DNA of 64,000 nt from Plesiocystis pacifica SIR-1 (GTDB lineage Bacteria; Myxococcota_A; Polyangia; Nannocystales; Nannocystaceae). Under the pieces are notes generated by a model that had not been told where the DNA came from, did not search any database, and saw only the letters and a program-made list of their open reading frames with translations. Position numbers and translations under genes: made by a program. Of this stretch, positions 45,438-54,172 are shown piece after piece. The number at the start of each line of letters is the position of its first letter. Position 1 is the stretch's first letter. Location: the NCBI RefSeq assembly GCF_000170895.1, contig NZ_ABCS01000038.1, forward strand, positions 19,638-83,637, written 5' to 3'.

Positions 45438-45493
45438 GCAGAGCGCTGCGCGGGACGCTGCCCGACTTTTGCGGGGAGCTTCGAGCAAAGCAA

Positions 45494-45517
45494 AGAGCGC
45501 CCCAGAGGGGGCGCTCT
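45494..45517 (-). terminator. Terminator after the Bax inhibitor-like gene
   Basis: AGAGCGCCCC, loop AGAG, GGGGCGCTCT (perfect 10 bp). On the minus strand it is followed by TTTGCTTTGC. It separates this gene from the modifier-ligase operon. Confidence 0.8.
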
Positions 45518-45600
45518 CATCGAGCTGCGGGCCAGGCGGACCCCGACTCGGGGGCCGGCGTCCAGTTTCGCCCGCTTCGAAATCGCCCTTCGAGTCGAAG

Positions 45601-46368
45601 TCAGTCCCGACCGCCGCCGAACAGGCGCAGGAGGAACATGAACAGGTTGATGAAGTCGAGGTAGAGGGTCAGCGCGCCGAGGATGGCCAGGTTGCCGCCG
45701 CCGCCGTTGACCAGGTAGATCTGCTTGATCTTCTGGGTGTCGTAGGCGGTCAGGGCCGCGAACACGAGCACGCCGATGACGTTGTAGACCAGGTACATCG
45801 TGCTGCCCATCACGCCCGGGATGAACATGAAGGCGATGCTCGAGACGATCAGGCCGACGAGGGCCATGAACAAAAAGCGGCCCCAGCCCGAGAGGTCGCG
45901 CTTGGTCGCAAAGCCCCACAGCGCCAGCGATCCGTAGGTCACCGCGGTGATCGCAAACACCGAGGCGATGGTGCCGAGGCTGTAGACGAAGAAGATGAAC
46001 GCCAGCGACATGCCGTTGAGCGCCGAGTAGACCAGGAAGGTCGCGGTCGCGGCGGCCGGGCTCATCTTCTGCACGCGCGAGGCGATGACGAACACGAGGA
46101 TCACCGGGGCGAGCACGGCGACCCAAAACAGCCCGGTGCCGAAGATGGCGTTGACCAGGGTCGGGCTCTGCGCGACCAGGAAGGCGGTCAGGCCCGTGAG
46201 CCCCACGCCCGCGGCCATCCACGCGTTGACCCGAGTCATGAACTGCTCGACGCCGCTGGCGAGCTCGGGCGAGGGCCTCGCGCCGGCCTGCATCCCCGGG
46301 GCGTAGTTGGGTCCGTGGCCGTAGGGGTTGCGCTGGCCGTAGGGGTCCTGCGAGGGGTTGGGCTGCAT
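45601..46368 (-). CDS. Bax inhibitor-1/YccA family membrane protein
   Basis: A 255-aa protein with seven hydrophobic helices after a cytoplasmic Pro/Tyr/Gln-rich head (QPNPSQDPYGQRNPYG). Family markers are FLVYSALNGMSLAFIFFVY, ATKRDLSGWGRFLFMALVGL, and TAYDTQKIKQIY with the conserved Asp in the sixth helix region. BI-1 homologues are implicated in ion leak or membrane-protein quality control (E. coli YccA binds FtsH). It neighbours the modifier-ligase pair, but a terminator lies between them, so a functional link is only positional. Confidence 0.92.
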   Translation of the reverse strand: MQPNPSQDPYGQRNPYGHGPNYAPGMQAGARPSPELASGVEQFMTRVNAWMAAGVGLTGLTAFLVAQSPTLVNAIFGTGLFWVAVLAPVILVFVIASRVQKMSPAAATATFLVYSALNGMSLAFIFFVYSLGTIASVFAITAVTYGSLALWGFATKRDLSGWGRFLFMALVGLIVSSIAFMFIPGVMGSTMYLVYNVIGVLVFAALTAYDTQKIKQIYLVNGGGGNLAILGALTLYLDFINLFMFLLRLFGGGRD

Positions 46369-46554
46369 GTCCAGCAGTGTGACGACTGCCCCGGGGGTGG
46401 TCAACCGGCGCGAGGACGGTCGCTGCGCTCCAGTTTTGCGCCCTGCCTGCCCGGCCGTGGGGGCTCGGGGCCGGGGGGCGCCGTAACGTCGAGGGCGCGT
46501 CGCCGTGGACGCCTCCCTTGCGCCGCTCCCCGGCTGGGGCGAATCTCCCCGTCG

Positions 46555-47133
46555 ATGCTGCTTCGCCGCTCCTCCCCCGACGCCGCGCCACAGCCGCCCG
46601 GTGCGACGCTCGGCTGCGCCGTGCTGGTCCTGGCCGCGAGCCTGGCGTGCGCGCGGGTGGACGGCCGGGCCCGGGCCTACACCCCGCCGAGTCCAAACTA
46701 CGCGCGCGGCAGCGGATGCATCGACACCCCCTTCGTCGGCCGCGACGCCCCGGCGGGCTCGGGCGGGGTGCAGTGCGGCCGCCGAGCGAGCAACCTCGAG
46801 GTCTCCGTGCGCGGTCGGGTCGTCGGCATGCAGGGCGGCCTCCCGGGGCAAGGCCTCGAGGGTCTGTGGATCACCGTGCACCCCGACGCTGGCGGGGTCG
46901 ATTCGATCGCCGCCGAGAAGGCCCAGACCGGTCCCCAAGGTCAGTTCGAGGTCCACCTGCGCAGCGCGGGCGAGCAGCTCATCGCCGTGCGCCGGGGCTC
47001 CGAGCGTGGGGCCGTGGTCGCGGCGCGGCGCGTCGATCCTGCCGTCGACGACATGGGCAGCGAGCTCGTGCTCTACGTCGAGCTTGGCCACGCTGGCGCC
47101 GGGGAGCCGGGCGAGGGCGAGGGCGCGCGTTGA
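46555..47133 (+). CDS. Exported protein, probable lipoprotein
   Basis: A 192-aa protein, unrecognised. The N-terminal segment GCAVLVLAASLAC could be a lipobox (LAC at Cys28), followed by an aromatic/Pro linker. The mature domain VSVRGRVVGMQGGLPGQGLE and GQFEVHLRSAGEQLIAVRR has the strand pattern of a small carboxypeptidase-regulatory-like sandwich. Pairs of Cys lie in GSGCIDTPF and VQCGRR. It ends in an acidic GEPGEGEGAR tail. The start is not certain. Confidence 0.6.
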   Translation: MLLRRSSPDAAPQPPGATLGCAVLVLAASLACARVDGRARAYTPPSPNYARGSGCIDTPFVGRDAPAGSGGVQCGRRASNLEVSVRGRVVGMQGGLPGQGLEGLWITVHPDAGGVDSIAAEKAQTGPQGQFEVHLRSAGEQLIAVRRGSERGAVVAARRVDPAVDDMGSELVLYVELGHAGAGEPGEGEGAR

Positions 47134-47152
47134 CCCCCGCCACGAACCATGG

Positions 47153-47533
47153 ATGAATCCGGCGATGCCCCACCCCCAGGCCATGTCCATGCTCCGGATC
47201 CTCGCCGGCCTCAGCTGGTCCGACGGCGTCCTCGCCGAGAGCGAGCGCGCCAACCTCGAGCGCCTCATCGGCGCCACGGCCCTCGATGACGACGAGCGCG
47301 CGCGCGCCAGCGCCTGGCTGAGCGAGGCCGTGGTCTTCGACGAGAAGCTCGTCGCCGACCTCAGCGAGAACCAGCGCCTGGCGACCTACCAGGCCGCGGT
47401 GCGCCTGGCGATCGGCGACCTCGACCTGGCCGAGGCCGAGCGGGCCTTCCTGGAAGAGCTGCGCCAGGCGCTAGACATCGACGCCGACACGGCCAGGGAG
47501 ATCGCCGACGGCGTCTCCCGGCCGACCGGCTAG
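47153..47533 (+). CDS. TerB-like helical protein
   Basis: A 126-aa all-helical protein resembling the TerB/DUF533 (tellurite-resistance-type) fold: SMLRILAGLSWSDGVLAESE, which holds the W-x-D-G-x-L-x-x-x-E motif, and YQAAVRLAIGDLDLAEAERA, which repeats the D-x-x-L-x-x-x-E pattern. These acidic sites are known to bind metal in TerB. The start could also be 47165 or 47183. The last 4 bp overlap the 3' end of the convergent radical-SAM gene. Confidence 0.65.
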   Translation: MNPAMPHPQAMSMLRILAGLSWSDGVLAESERANLERLIGATALDDDERARASAWLSEAVVFDEKLVADLSENQRLATYQAAVRLAIGDLDLAEAERAFLEELRQALDIDADTAREIADGVSRPTG

Positions 47534-49944
47534 ACCACGTCCACGCCTTCGTCGCGCAGCCGCTTCTTGACCCGATCCGTGAACCCCGCCGGCACCGACT
47601 CGTGGCGCCGCGGATCGTTCAACGGCCGCACCAGGTCCTCCGGCGCGATCAGCCACGGCGGCTCCGGCACCTGGTCCAGCTCGTAAAAGCCCCCGCAAAA
47701 ACAAGCGTGCGGGCAGGTCTCGCACACCGGCTTTCGCACCCGCCGCTCCGCCAGGTACTCCGCGAGGTTCACCGTCTCGTTGTTCACGAACACCATGTGC
47801 CGCTCGAGCTTGGCCAGGTCGCCCTGGACCAGGTGGCGGTGCTTGGGCATGAAACAAAAGGGCAGGTTGATGACCTGGAAGCGGATCTTGCCCGCCCACG
47901 CGTCCATCACCTCCACCGCGTGGTCCGCCGCCTTTTGCGTGTCCGGAGCCACCCAGCTCGTCGCCCGCCCAAAGGGCGTCAGGAACTGGATGTTCATCCA
48001 CCGCAGCCCCAGGTCCCAGCAAAGCTGCGCGAGCTTGTCCACCTTGTCGTGGTTGCCCTTCGTGACCGTGATGTTCATGCCCAGCTCCACGCCCTTGGGC
48101 GCGTACTTGAGGCAGTTGCGGATCCCATCGGTCGTCTGCTGGAACGCCTCCGCGACCCCGACCTGCTGGGCGTGGGTCCGCGCGTCGTGGCCGTGGACCG
48201 AGAACAGCAGCGTCGTCAGCCCCGAGTTGACCAGCTTCGCCGCGTAGTTCTCGTACACGCAGCGCCGGCCGTTGGTCGTCACGTTGACCCGGCGGTAGCC
48301 CATCGCGCGCGCCGACTTAATGAGTGGGATCAGCTCCGGGTTGAGCGTCGGCTCGCCCCCGTCGAAGTCCACCATCGTCACGCCCTGCTTGCGGTACTCC
48401 AGCAGCTTCTCGCGCTGGCGAACCGGGTGCCCGTCCAGCTGCGTGCGCGTCCCGACCGCACAGAAGGTGCAGTGGTTGTTGCACACGTAGGTGACGTTCA
48501 TGATCAGCTTCTTCGGCCCCTGAGAGGCCGCCAGACGCTGCTGGAAGGTCCACATGAACGCCTCGAGGGTCTCGCGCGGAACCGACGAGGTCGCGCTCGG
48601 AGCCGTCTGGAAGTAAGGCCCCCAGTCCTCGAGCACCGGCAATTTCTTACCCGTGCGTTCTTCGGCGATGGCAGCCAGCTCCGTCCCCGGCAGCGGCGTC
48701 GCGTACTGCACCGCCGGCCAAGCCTGGTACTCGTCCCAGAGATCGAGGGCGAAAGCGAGGGTCCCGTTGACCTCCTCCGCCGTCTCCCCCGGCAGCCCGA
48801 TCATGTAGTGGATCATCAGCGGCACCTCGGCCGCGTGGGCCCGCTGCGCCGCCTCGCGGATCGCCCCCAGATCGAGCTGCTTGCGGACCACCTCCGTGAC
48901 CACCCGCTGCACCCCCGACTCCGCGCTGACGCTGAGCATGTTGACCCGCCCCTTCATCGCCTCGAGGTGCCGCGGCAGCAGGTAGTCCGCCCGCATCCCG
49001 TTGGGGCAGTCGAAGCGCAGATCGAGCGTCACGACCTCGTCCAAAAACGCGTCAAAGTGGCGCTCGTTGACGTTGATGAGCTCGTCGAGGCACTCCAGCC
49101 GCGTCGCCCCGAGGGCCTTCAACGCCTGCAAGTACGCGCGAAGCTTCGCTTCCGAGTATCGCCGCTGCTTCTTCGGCTCGCCCCGCGGCGTCTCCGGGTT
49201 GCTCGAGCAGTGGATGCAGGTGAACGGGCACCCCCGGCTCGAGACCATCGGCAGCGTGCGCCCGTCGATCGGAAAGGTCCACACCGGCCGCCCCAGATCC
49301 GCGACCACGCTCGCGCACAGAGCATCGTGAGCCTCGAGATCGACCCGCGACCAAGCCGGAAAGGGCAGCTCGTCGAGCACCGGCGACTCCCCCCGATGCA
49401 CGCCAGACGGACGGATCCCCTCGAAGTACGCCTCGAGCAGACGCGGAACCGTGACCTCCGCCTCGTAGCGAACCAGCGCATCCACGCCGGGGTAGTTGGC
49501 GAGAACTTCAGCCCCGTCGACCTCCACGTAGTGCTGCCCCGACTGGTAGCAGTCCGCCAGCACCAGCGCCGTGCTCTCGACGGGAAAGCGCTCACGCAAC
49601 CCATCGAGCAACGCCCCCAGGAGATCGTCCCGATGCGGCGGCCGATGGAAGACCGTGTAGGCCACGACGATCGCCGCAAAGTCCTGATCCGCCGCGAGCC
49701 CCCGAACCTGCTCGAGCATCCCCTCGACCGTGCAGCCCAGCGCAGCCCGACCATCCTCGCGCCAGCGCAGCCCCGCCCCAGGAGTCGCGAGCGCATCCAC
49801 CAGCTCCACCCGACCTTCCCCAAAGCGCTCCGCCAACACGGCAGCCAGCTGTACGGCGCCGAGATCGGCAAAATACGGATAGTCGATGAAGTCCCGCGCC
49901 ACAGACATGGGCGGATGAAGGACCAAGACGCGCGGGTCGCCCAT
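47530..49944 (-). CDS. Tandem radical SAM protein with B12-binding-like N-terminus
   Basis: An 804-aa protein containing two radical SAM domains. The first half starts as a cobalamin-binding-type Rossmann domain (VLVLHPPMSVARDFIDYPYF). A radical SAM core follows with C239-x3-C243-x2-C246 in SRGCPFTCIHCSS and the GLPGETAEEV element. The classical D-x-H-x-x-G B12 motif is not seen. The second core has C488-x3-C492-x2-C495 in YVCNNHCTFCAVG, GGEPT-type GDFDGGEPTL, and a C-terminal CETCPHACFC cluster (741-750) like a SPASM/twitch Fe-S site. The ATG at 49944 follows GAGG, and TACCCT lies 8 nt upstream. It diverges from the operon at 50347. Two separate radical reactions, or one of them structural, are possible. 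Confidence 0.88.
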   Translation of the reverse strand: MGDPRVLVLHPPMSVARDFIDYPYFADLGAVQLAAVLAERFGEGRVELVDALATPGAGLRWREDGRAALGCTVEGMLEQVRGLAADQDFAAIVVAYTVFHRPPHRDDLLGALLDGLRERFPVESTALVLADCYQSGQHYVEVDGAEVLANYPGVDALVRYEAEVTVPRLLEAYFEGIRPSGVHRGESPVLDELPFPAWSRVDLEAHDALCASVVADLGRPVWTFPIDGRTLPMVSSRGCPFTCIHCSSNPETPRGEPKKQRRYSEAKLRAYLQALKALGATRLECLDELINVNERHFDAFLDEVVTLDLRFDCPNGMRADYLLPRHLEAMKGRVNMLSVSAESGVQRVVTEVVRKQLDLGAIREAAQRAHAAEVPLMIHYMIGLPGETAEEVNGTLAFALDLWDEYQAWPAVQYATPLPGTELAAIAEERTGKKLPVLEDWGPYFQTAPSATSSVPRETLEAFMWTFQQRLAASQGPKKLIMNVTYVCNNHCTFCAVGTRTQLDGHPVRQREKLLEYRKQGVTMVDFDGGEPTLNPELIPLIKSARAMGYRRVNVTTNGRRCVYENYAAKLVNSGLTTLLFSVHGHDARTHAQQVGVAEAFQQTTDGIRNCLKYAPKGVELGMNITVTKGNHDKVDKLAQLCWDLGLRWMNIQFLTPFGRATSWVAPDTQKAADHAVEVMDAWAGKIRFQVINLPFCFMPKHRHLVQGDLAKLERHMVFVNNETVNLAEYLAERRVRKPVCETCPHACFCGGFYELDQVPEPPWLIAPEDLVRPLNDPRRHESVPAGFTDRVKKRLRDEGVDVV

Positions 49945-50130
49945 TGCCTCGCAGGGTATCACCTCGCCCCGAGCCCCCAGGGTGCGCTGAGAGCGGAACC
50001 CCAGTCTCCCGGCGTGTATCTGAAGCACCCTCACAGCCGCCCCGCTCTACGTGAGGTTCAAGCCCAGCACGATCCCGCCCCCCACTTGCCCGAGACGGAG
50101 AACGCCCTTGCGAAGGCTGGCGCGACCGGA

Positions 50131-50240
50131 CGGGGAGACCCCCCACAGCCGCGAGTTCCGCAGCCGGCACAACACGCTCGCTGAGCACTTCAGCGCCCAC
50201 CGGCGAGGACCTGTCTGAGCGGATGTGGGGGGTCTCCCCG
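50131..50240. repeat. Perfect 17-bp inverted repeat between divergent radical SAM genes
   Basis: CGGGGAGACCCCCCACA (50131-50147) and TGTGGGGGGTCTCCCCG (50224-50240), separated by 76 bp. Candidate operator pair, looped regulator site or transcript stem. Confidence 0.8.
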
Positions 50241-50333
50241 GCCAGCGCCTGTACCTCCGAGACCCCAAACCCCCTGAGTCCAATTCAGAAAGCCCACACC
50301 CCCAACGCCGACCCCCGCGCCCACCCAGACGAG

Positions 50334-50339
50334 TATGAT
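50334..50339 (+). promoter_or_regulatory. Putative -10 element of the radical SAM-carbamoyltransferase operon
   Basis: TATGAT followed by 7 nt and the ATG at 50347. Favours that ATG over one 12 nt upstream. Confidence 0.6.
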
Positions 50340-50346
50340 GTCGCCG

Positions 50347-52341
50347 ATGGACGGCGGAACCGCGACCTCCCAGGCCCAAAAGAACGTCACAAAAGAAGAC
50401 GCGGCCCACCAAAAGCGCAACTGGGTCCGCCTCACCTTCGACTGCAACGACAATTGCATCTTCTGCCTCGACTCCCACACCCACAACGGCACCTACCGCT
50501 CCCGCGAGGAAGTCAAAGCCCAGATCCTAGACGGCCGCCGCAAGGGCGCCGAGCGCCTGATCCTGTCCGGCGGTGAGCCCACGATCCACCCCGACTACGC
50601 CCAGTTCGTCCGCCTCGGCCGCCTCGCAGGCTACAAGCGCATCCAGACCGTCACCAACGGCCGCCTGTTCGCCTACAAAGACTTCCTCACCCGCTGCATC
50701 GACGAAGGCCTCGGCGAGATCACCTTCTCGATCCACGGCGTCAACGCCCGCATCCACGACGCCCTCGTCGGCACCAAGGGCGCCTTCGAGCAGGAGATCA
50801 AGGGCCTGCAAAACGCCCTCGACGACGGCCGCGTCATCATCAACATCGACGTGTGCGTCAACCGGGGCAACGTCAAGACCCTCCCCGACCTCATCGAAAA
50901 GTTCACCAACATGGGCGTCCGGGAGTACGACCTGCTCCACGTCATCCCCTTCGGCCGAGCCTACACCGAGGGCAAGGAGACCCTCTTTTACGACCTCGAA
51001 GAGATGCGTCCCTACTTGCTCAAGGCCTTCGAGTACAGCAAGCGGCCGGACATGCACATCTGGCTCAACCGCTTCCCCGTCCCCCACCTCGAGGGCTTCG
51101 AGAACCTCATCCAGGATCCCTACAAGCTCAACGACGAGGTCCGCGGCCGCAAGGAGGAGTACGAGCTGCTCCTCGACGAGGGCGTGCCGCTGGACTGTCG
51201 GGCCCCGCACCGCTGCAGCCACTGCTACATGGAGCCGATCTGCGACGAGCTCGACGAGGTCCGGGCGCTCGTCAAGGAGTCCGCCTTCGAGGTCGTCCGC
51301 TACGACACCGAGTGGGAGGCCAAGCAGGGCCCCGTGTTCGGCGGCGACCCGGCCTCGGCCGAGCGCAGCAAGATGCGTCGGCAGATGGTCGAGATGCTCC
51401 AGGCCGCCGAGGCCACCGGCAGCCAGGTCACCGCCGAGGCCGCTGCGTTCGCCCTCACCGAGAAGATGCAGGCCGCCAACGCCGGCGCCCTCGCTCAGAT
51501 GGACCCGAACCTCGACAAGGTCGAGCACAAGAAGCTCCGCCTGCCCGTGCTCCAGACCCTCGGCATGAACGCCTCTGGGGGCATGATCTACGACAAGCCC
51601 GAGTACCCCGGCCTCGACGAGCAGATCACACGGGCGCTGAAGCAAGCGGGCGTGGGCGCCATGCCGCTGTGGCTCGTCGCGCCCAACCTCGACAAGGCCA
51701 GGGCCGGCCGCTTCGAGCTGTTCGGCCAGGCCACCCAGCTCGAGCTCGAGCTCGAGGACTACGCCGGCCTCGCCGACGCCCTGACCCTCGCGGACGGCAA
51801 GGCGACCCTGTTCGACCGCGAGCTGACCCGCGTCGTCGTGCGCACCGCCGAGGACGCCCAGGCCATGCTGGCGCTCGAGGCCGACTTCGAGGTCTGCGTG
51901 ATGCTCAGCAAGGCCGTCGAGCCCTGGCTGCTCGAGCTCGCCGAGCGCGAGTCCGTCAGCCCGCGCCTGGCCCTGCGCCAGCCCACCCACGAGCGCTTGA
52001 CGGAGTCGGCCGAGCAAGACCTCGACCTGCCGGCTTTCTTCTCGCGCTTTGGCCACGCCGTCCCCGTCGACGACGTGCCCAGCTGCGTCCTCGGCCGCCC
52101 CGCGCGGGCGCGACGAGGCATCCTGGACACGAGCATGATGACGCTCAGCGCGGCGGGCCAAGAGGGCAAGCTCGAGATCTTCCGCTACATCAAGCGCTAC
52201 ATCCTGGACCGCTACTGGCGGAAATCGCTGCGCTGCAAGACCTGCGTGTACACCGAGTCGTGCCGCGGGATGCACATCAGCTACATCCGCGCCCACGGCT
52301 TCGCGCTCATGGACCCCGTCGAGGCCGCCGCGGCTCAGTGA
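50347..52341 (+). CDS. Radical SAM protein with two C-terminal Cys-rich sites
   Basis: A 664-aa protein. The radical SAM cluster is C33-x3-C37-x2-C40 in FDCNDNCIFCLDS, with GGEPT in LILSGGEPTIHPDY and the TNGRLF turn. A Cys group CRAPHRCSHCYMEPIC follows near residue 285-300, as in SPASM/twitch auxiliary clusters. The C-terminal 350 residues form a second region without the radical SAM cluster that ends in CKTCVYTESCRGMHISYIRA, a C-x2-C-x5-C motif. The same ending occurs in the next two proteins. It is first in a three-gene operon (34-bp gap). The substrate is unknown; peptide or sugar radical chemistry are both plausible. Confidence 0.85.
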   Translation: MDGGTATSQAQKNVTKEDAAHQKRNWVRLTFDCNDNCIFCLDSHTHNGTYRSREEVKAQILDGRRKGAERLILSGGEPTIHPDYAQFVRLGRLAGYKRIQTVTNGRLFAYKDFLTRCIDEGLGEITFSIHGVNARIHDALVGTKGAFEQEIKGLQNALDDGRVIINIDVCVNRGNVKTLPDLIEKFTNMGVREYDLLHVIPFGRAYTEGKETLFYDLEEMRPYLLKAFEYSKRPDMHIWLNRFPVPHLEGFENLIQDPYKLNDEVRGRKEEYELLLDEGVPLDCRAPHRCSHCYMEPICDELDEVRALVKESAFEVVRYDTEWEAKQGPVFGGDPASAERSKMRRQMVEMLQAAEATGSQVTAEAAAFALTEKMQAANAGALAQMDPNLDKVEHKKLRLPVLQTLGMNASGGMIYDKPEYPGLDEQITRALKQAGVGAMPLWLVAPNLDKARAGRFELFGQATQLELELEDYAGLADALTLADGKATLFDRELTRVVVRTAEDAQAMLALEADFEVCVMLSKAVEPWLLELAERESVSPRLALRQPTHERLTESAEQDLDLPAFFSRFGHAVPVDDVPSCVLGRPARARRGILDTSMMTLSAAGQEGKLEIFRYIKRYILDRYWRKSLRCKTCVYTESCRGMHISYIRAHGFALMDPVEAAAAQ

Positions 52342-52375
52342 GCCGTCACGCGGCGAGAGTGAACGAGCCGAGCTG

Positions 52376-54139
52376 ATGGCGAAGTCCCCCGTCAAGCTGC
52401 CCGTCGTCGGCGCTGCCCCCCACCCGGTCATCACCGAGCGGGACCGCCGGGAGGCGAGCGCGGTCACGGTTCAGGGGACGGGGCACGTGTTCGAGATTCA
52501 GCTCGGGCACCTGTGCAACAACCGCTGCGTCTTTTGCTCGAGCGGCATGCTGACCCAAGAGGGCCTGGCCAAGCCCGTGCCCCTCGACGACATCCTCGCG
52601 GCCATCGCCGAGGCCAAGGCCGCCGGCGCGCGCCGGCTGATCTTCCTGGGCGGCGAGCCGACCCTGCACAAGGGCTTCTTGACGGCCCTCGAGCACACCG
52701 TCGCCGTCGGCTTCGAGGACATCGTCATCTTCACCAACGGCGTGCTCCTGCCCCAGCCTGGCTTCATCGACAAGGTCGTCGCGCTGGGCAATTTCGAGTG
52801 GCGGATCTCCATCCAGGGCGCCGACGAGGCCTCGCACGTGGCGGTCACCGGCCGCAAGCAGAGCTTTCGGCGGATCATGACCGGCCTCGACGAGCTCGCG
52901 CGCCGCGGCCAGCGGGTGACCATGAACATGTGCGTCAACGAGCACTCCTACCGCTCGTTGCCCGGCTACCCCGAGCTCATCCGCGAGCACGGCATCGCCC
53001 AGGTCCACATCGACATCATCCGCCCGGCGAGCACGGGGCGCGACAGCCTGCTCTACTTCGAGGAGATCATGCCGCGCTACTCGACCATGGCGCCCTACCT
53101 CGAGCAGATGCTCGACGGCTTCGAGGTGGCGCAGCTGGGCGTGGAGGTGAGCGTGGGCAACATGCCCTACTGCGTGCTGCGGCGCTGGCCGGCGGCGGTG
53201 TTCCACGGGGGCGAGGACACGGTGACGGTGGCCTCGGACGGCACCGGCCTCGAGCCCGAGGTCGACAAGTACGCCTGGCACGCGGCGATGCGCCAGCACG
53301 TGCCGGCCTGCGAAGGCTGCGTCATGCGGGAGGACTGCACGGGGGTATTTGCGACCTACCTCGAGCTCCACGGGGACGCCGAGTTCGTCGCCTACGACGA
53401 GGCCGAGCTCCTCGCCCTGCCGCCCGCGCGCCGGCCCTTCTCGACGCTCATGCGCCGCTGTGTGGGGGGGCTGTTGGCGGCCCTCGAGGACGGCGCGGAG
53501 GGTCTCGATGGACTGGGCTTCGCCTTCGAGCAAGAGCACGACGAGCGGCTCGAGCGGAGCCTCGGGCTGACCTTTTGCCAGCTCGATGGTAGGGGGCGGG
53601 TGACGCTGCGCTTCGAGAGCCCCGAGCACAGCGGCGCGTCGACCTGGGCCGCGGACGGGGCGGTGATCGTCGCGCGCGAGCCGGCGTGGCGCCTCGCCGT
53701 GGTGGTCGATCGCAGCGTGCCGGAGCCGAGCTTCCTGGCGCTGCTCGACTGGGCGTTGGGCCACGCCGCGGTGGATGCCGAGGGCGCCCGCGCGGCGTGG
53801 GCGAAGGCGCGGAGCCTGGCGCCCCTGCGCGCCCGCGCGGGGCGGACCCTGGCGCGTCTGCGCGAAGCCACGGCCCCCCGCGGCTGGACCTGGGCGTCGC
53901 GCCCCGCGGCCGCCTCGAGTCCCCGCCCGGAGCTCGGCCTGCGCGTGCAGGGCCCGAAGCCGGGCCGCTTCATCGACCTGGTCCTCGAGCTCTCGCCGCC
54001 CGCGGGCATCGAGCTCGACTTCCGCTCGGGACCGTCCGTGGCTCCGAGCGAGGCCGAGGGGCTGATCGCCGAGCTCGTGGCCATGCTCAAGGCGCTGCCC
54101 CGGGCCGGCAAAGCTGGGGCGCGGACGAATCGGGCTTGA
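52376..54139 (+). CDS. Radical SAM protein
   Basis: A 587-aa protein. The cluster motif is C47-x3-C51-x2-C54 in LCNNRCVFCSSG, with LGGEPTLHKGFLTAL and FTNGVLL in the barrel. An auxiliary motif CEGCVMREDCTGVFATYLEL lies near residue 305-325, matching the ends of its operon partners. The last 250 residues are an Ala/Arg-rich region that looks partly helical and ends in a small beta unit (IDLVLELSPPAGIELDF). It follows the previous gene by 34 bp and precedes the fusion gene by 33 bp. The substrate is unknown. Confidence 0.85.
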   Translation: MAKSPVKLPVVGAAPHPVITERDRREASAVTVQGTGHVFEIQLGHLCNNRCVFCSSGMLTQEGLAKPVPLDDILAAIAEAKAAGARRLIFLGGEPTLHKGFLTALEHTVAVGFEDIVIFTNGVLLPQPGFIDKVVALGNFEWRISIQGADEASHVAVTGRKQSFRRIMTGLDELARRGQRVTMNMCVNEHSYRSLPGYPELIREHGIAQVHIDIIRPASTGRDSLLYFEEIMPRYSTMAPYLEQMLDGFEVAQLGVEVSVGNMPYCVLRRWPAAVFHGGEDTVTVASDGTGLEPEVDKYAWHAAMRQHVPACEGCVMREDCTGVFATYLELHGDAEFVAYDEAELLALPPARRPFSTLMRRCVGGLLAALEDGAEGLDGLGFAFEQEHDERLERSLGLTFCQLDGRGRVTLRFESPEHSGASTWAADGAVIVAREPAWRLAVVVDRSVPEPSFLALLDWALGHAAVDAEGARAAWAKARSLAPLRARAGRTLARLREATAPRGWTWASRPAAASSPRPELGLRVQGPKPGRFIDLVLELSPPAGIELDFRSGPSVAPSEAEGLIAELVAMLKALPRAGKAGARTNRA

Positions 54140-54172
54140 AGCGCGGGCCGTGTCCCGCGACAGTCGAGGTCG

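Larger units (their letters stand above)
49945..50346. other. 402-bp divergent region of the radical SAM cluster
   Basis: Holds promoter elements for both directions and a 17-bp inverted repeat. No precursor-peptide gene with a ribosome-binding site was seen in either direction. Confidence 0.5.

Noticed and set aside
45248..46696. A 482-codon minus-strand frame running through the BI-1 gene into the small modifier
   Set aside because: It is read out of phase with the BI-1 gene and crosses a strong terminator. Only its last 58 codons, with their own start and -10 element, are coding.
49945..50346. A possible precursor-peptide gene for the radical SAM enzymes
   Set aside because: Frames in this gap lack a ribosome-binding site or -10 element at the right distance and have no leader/core appearance.
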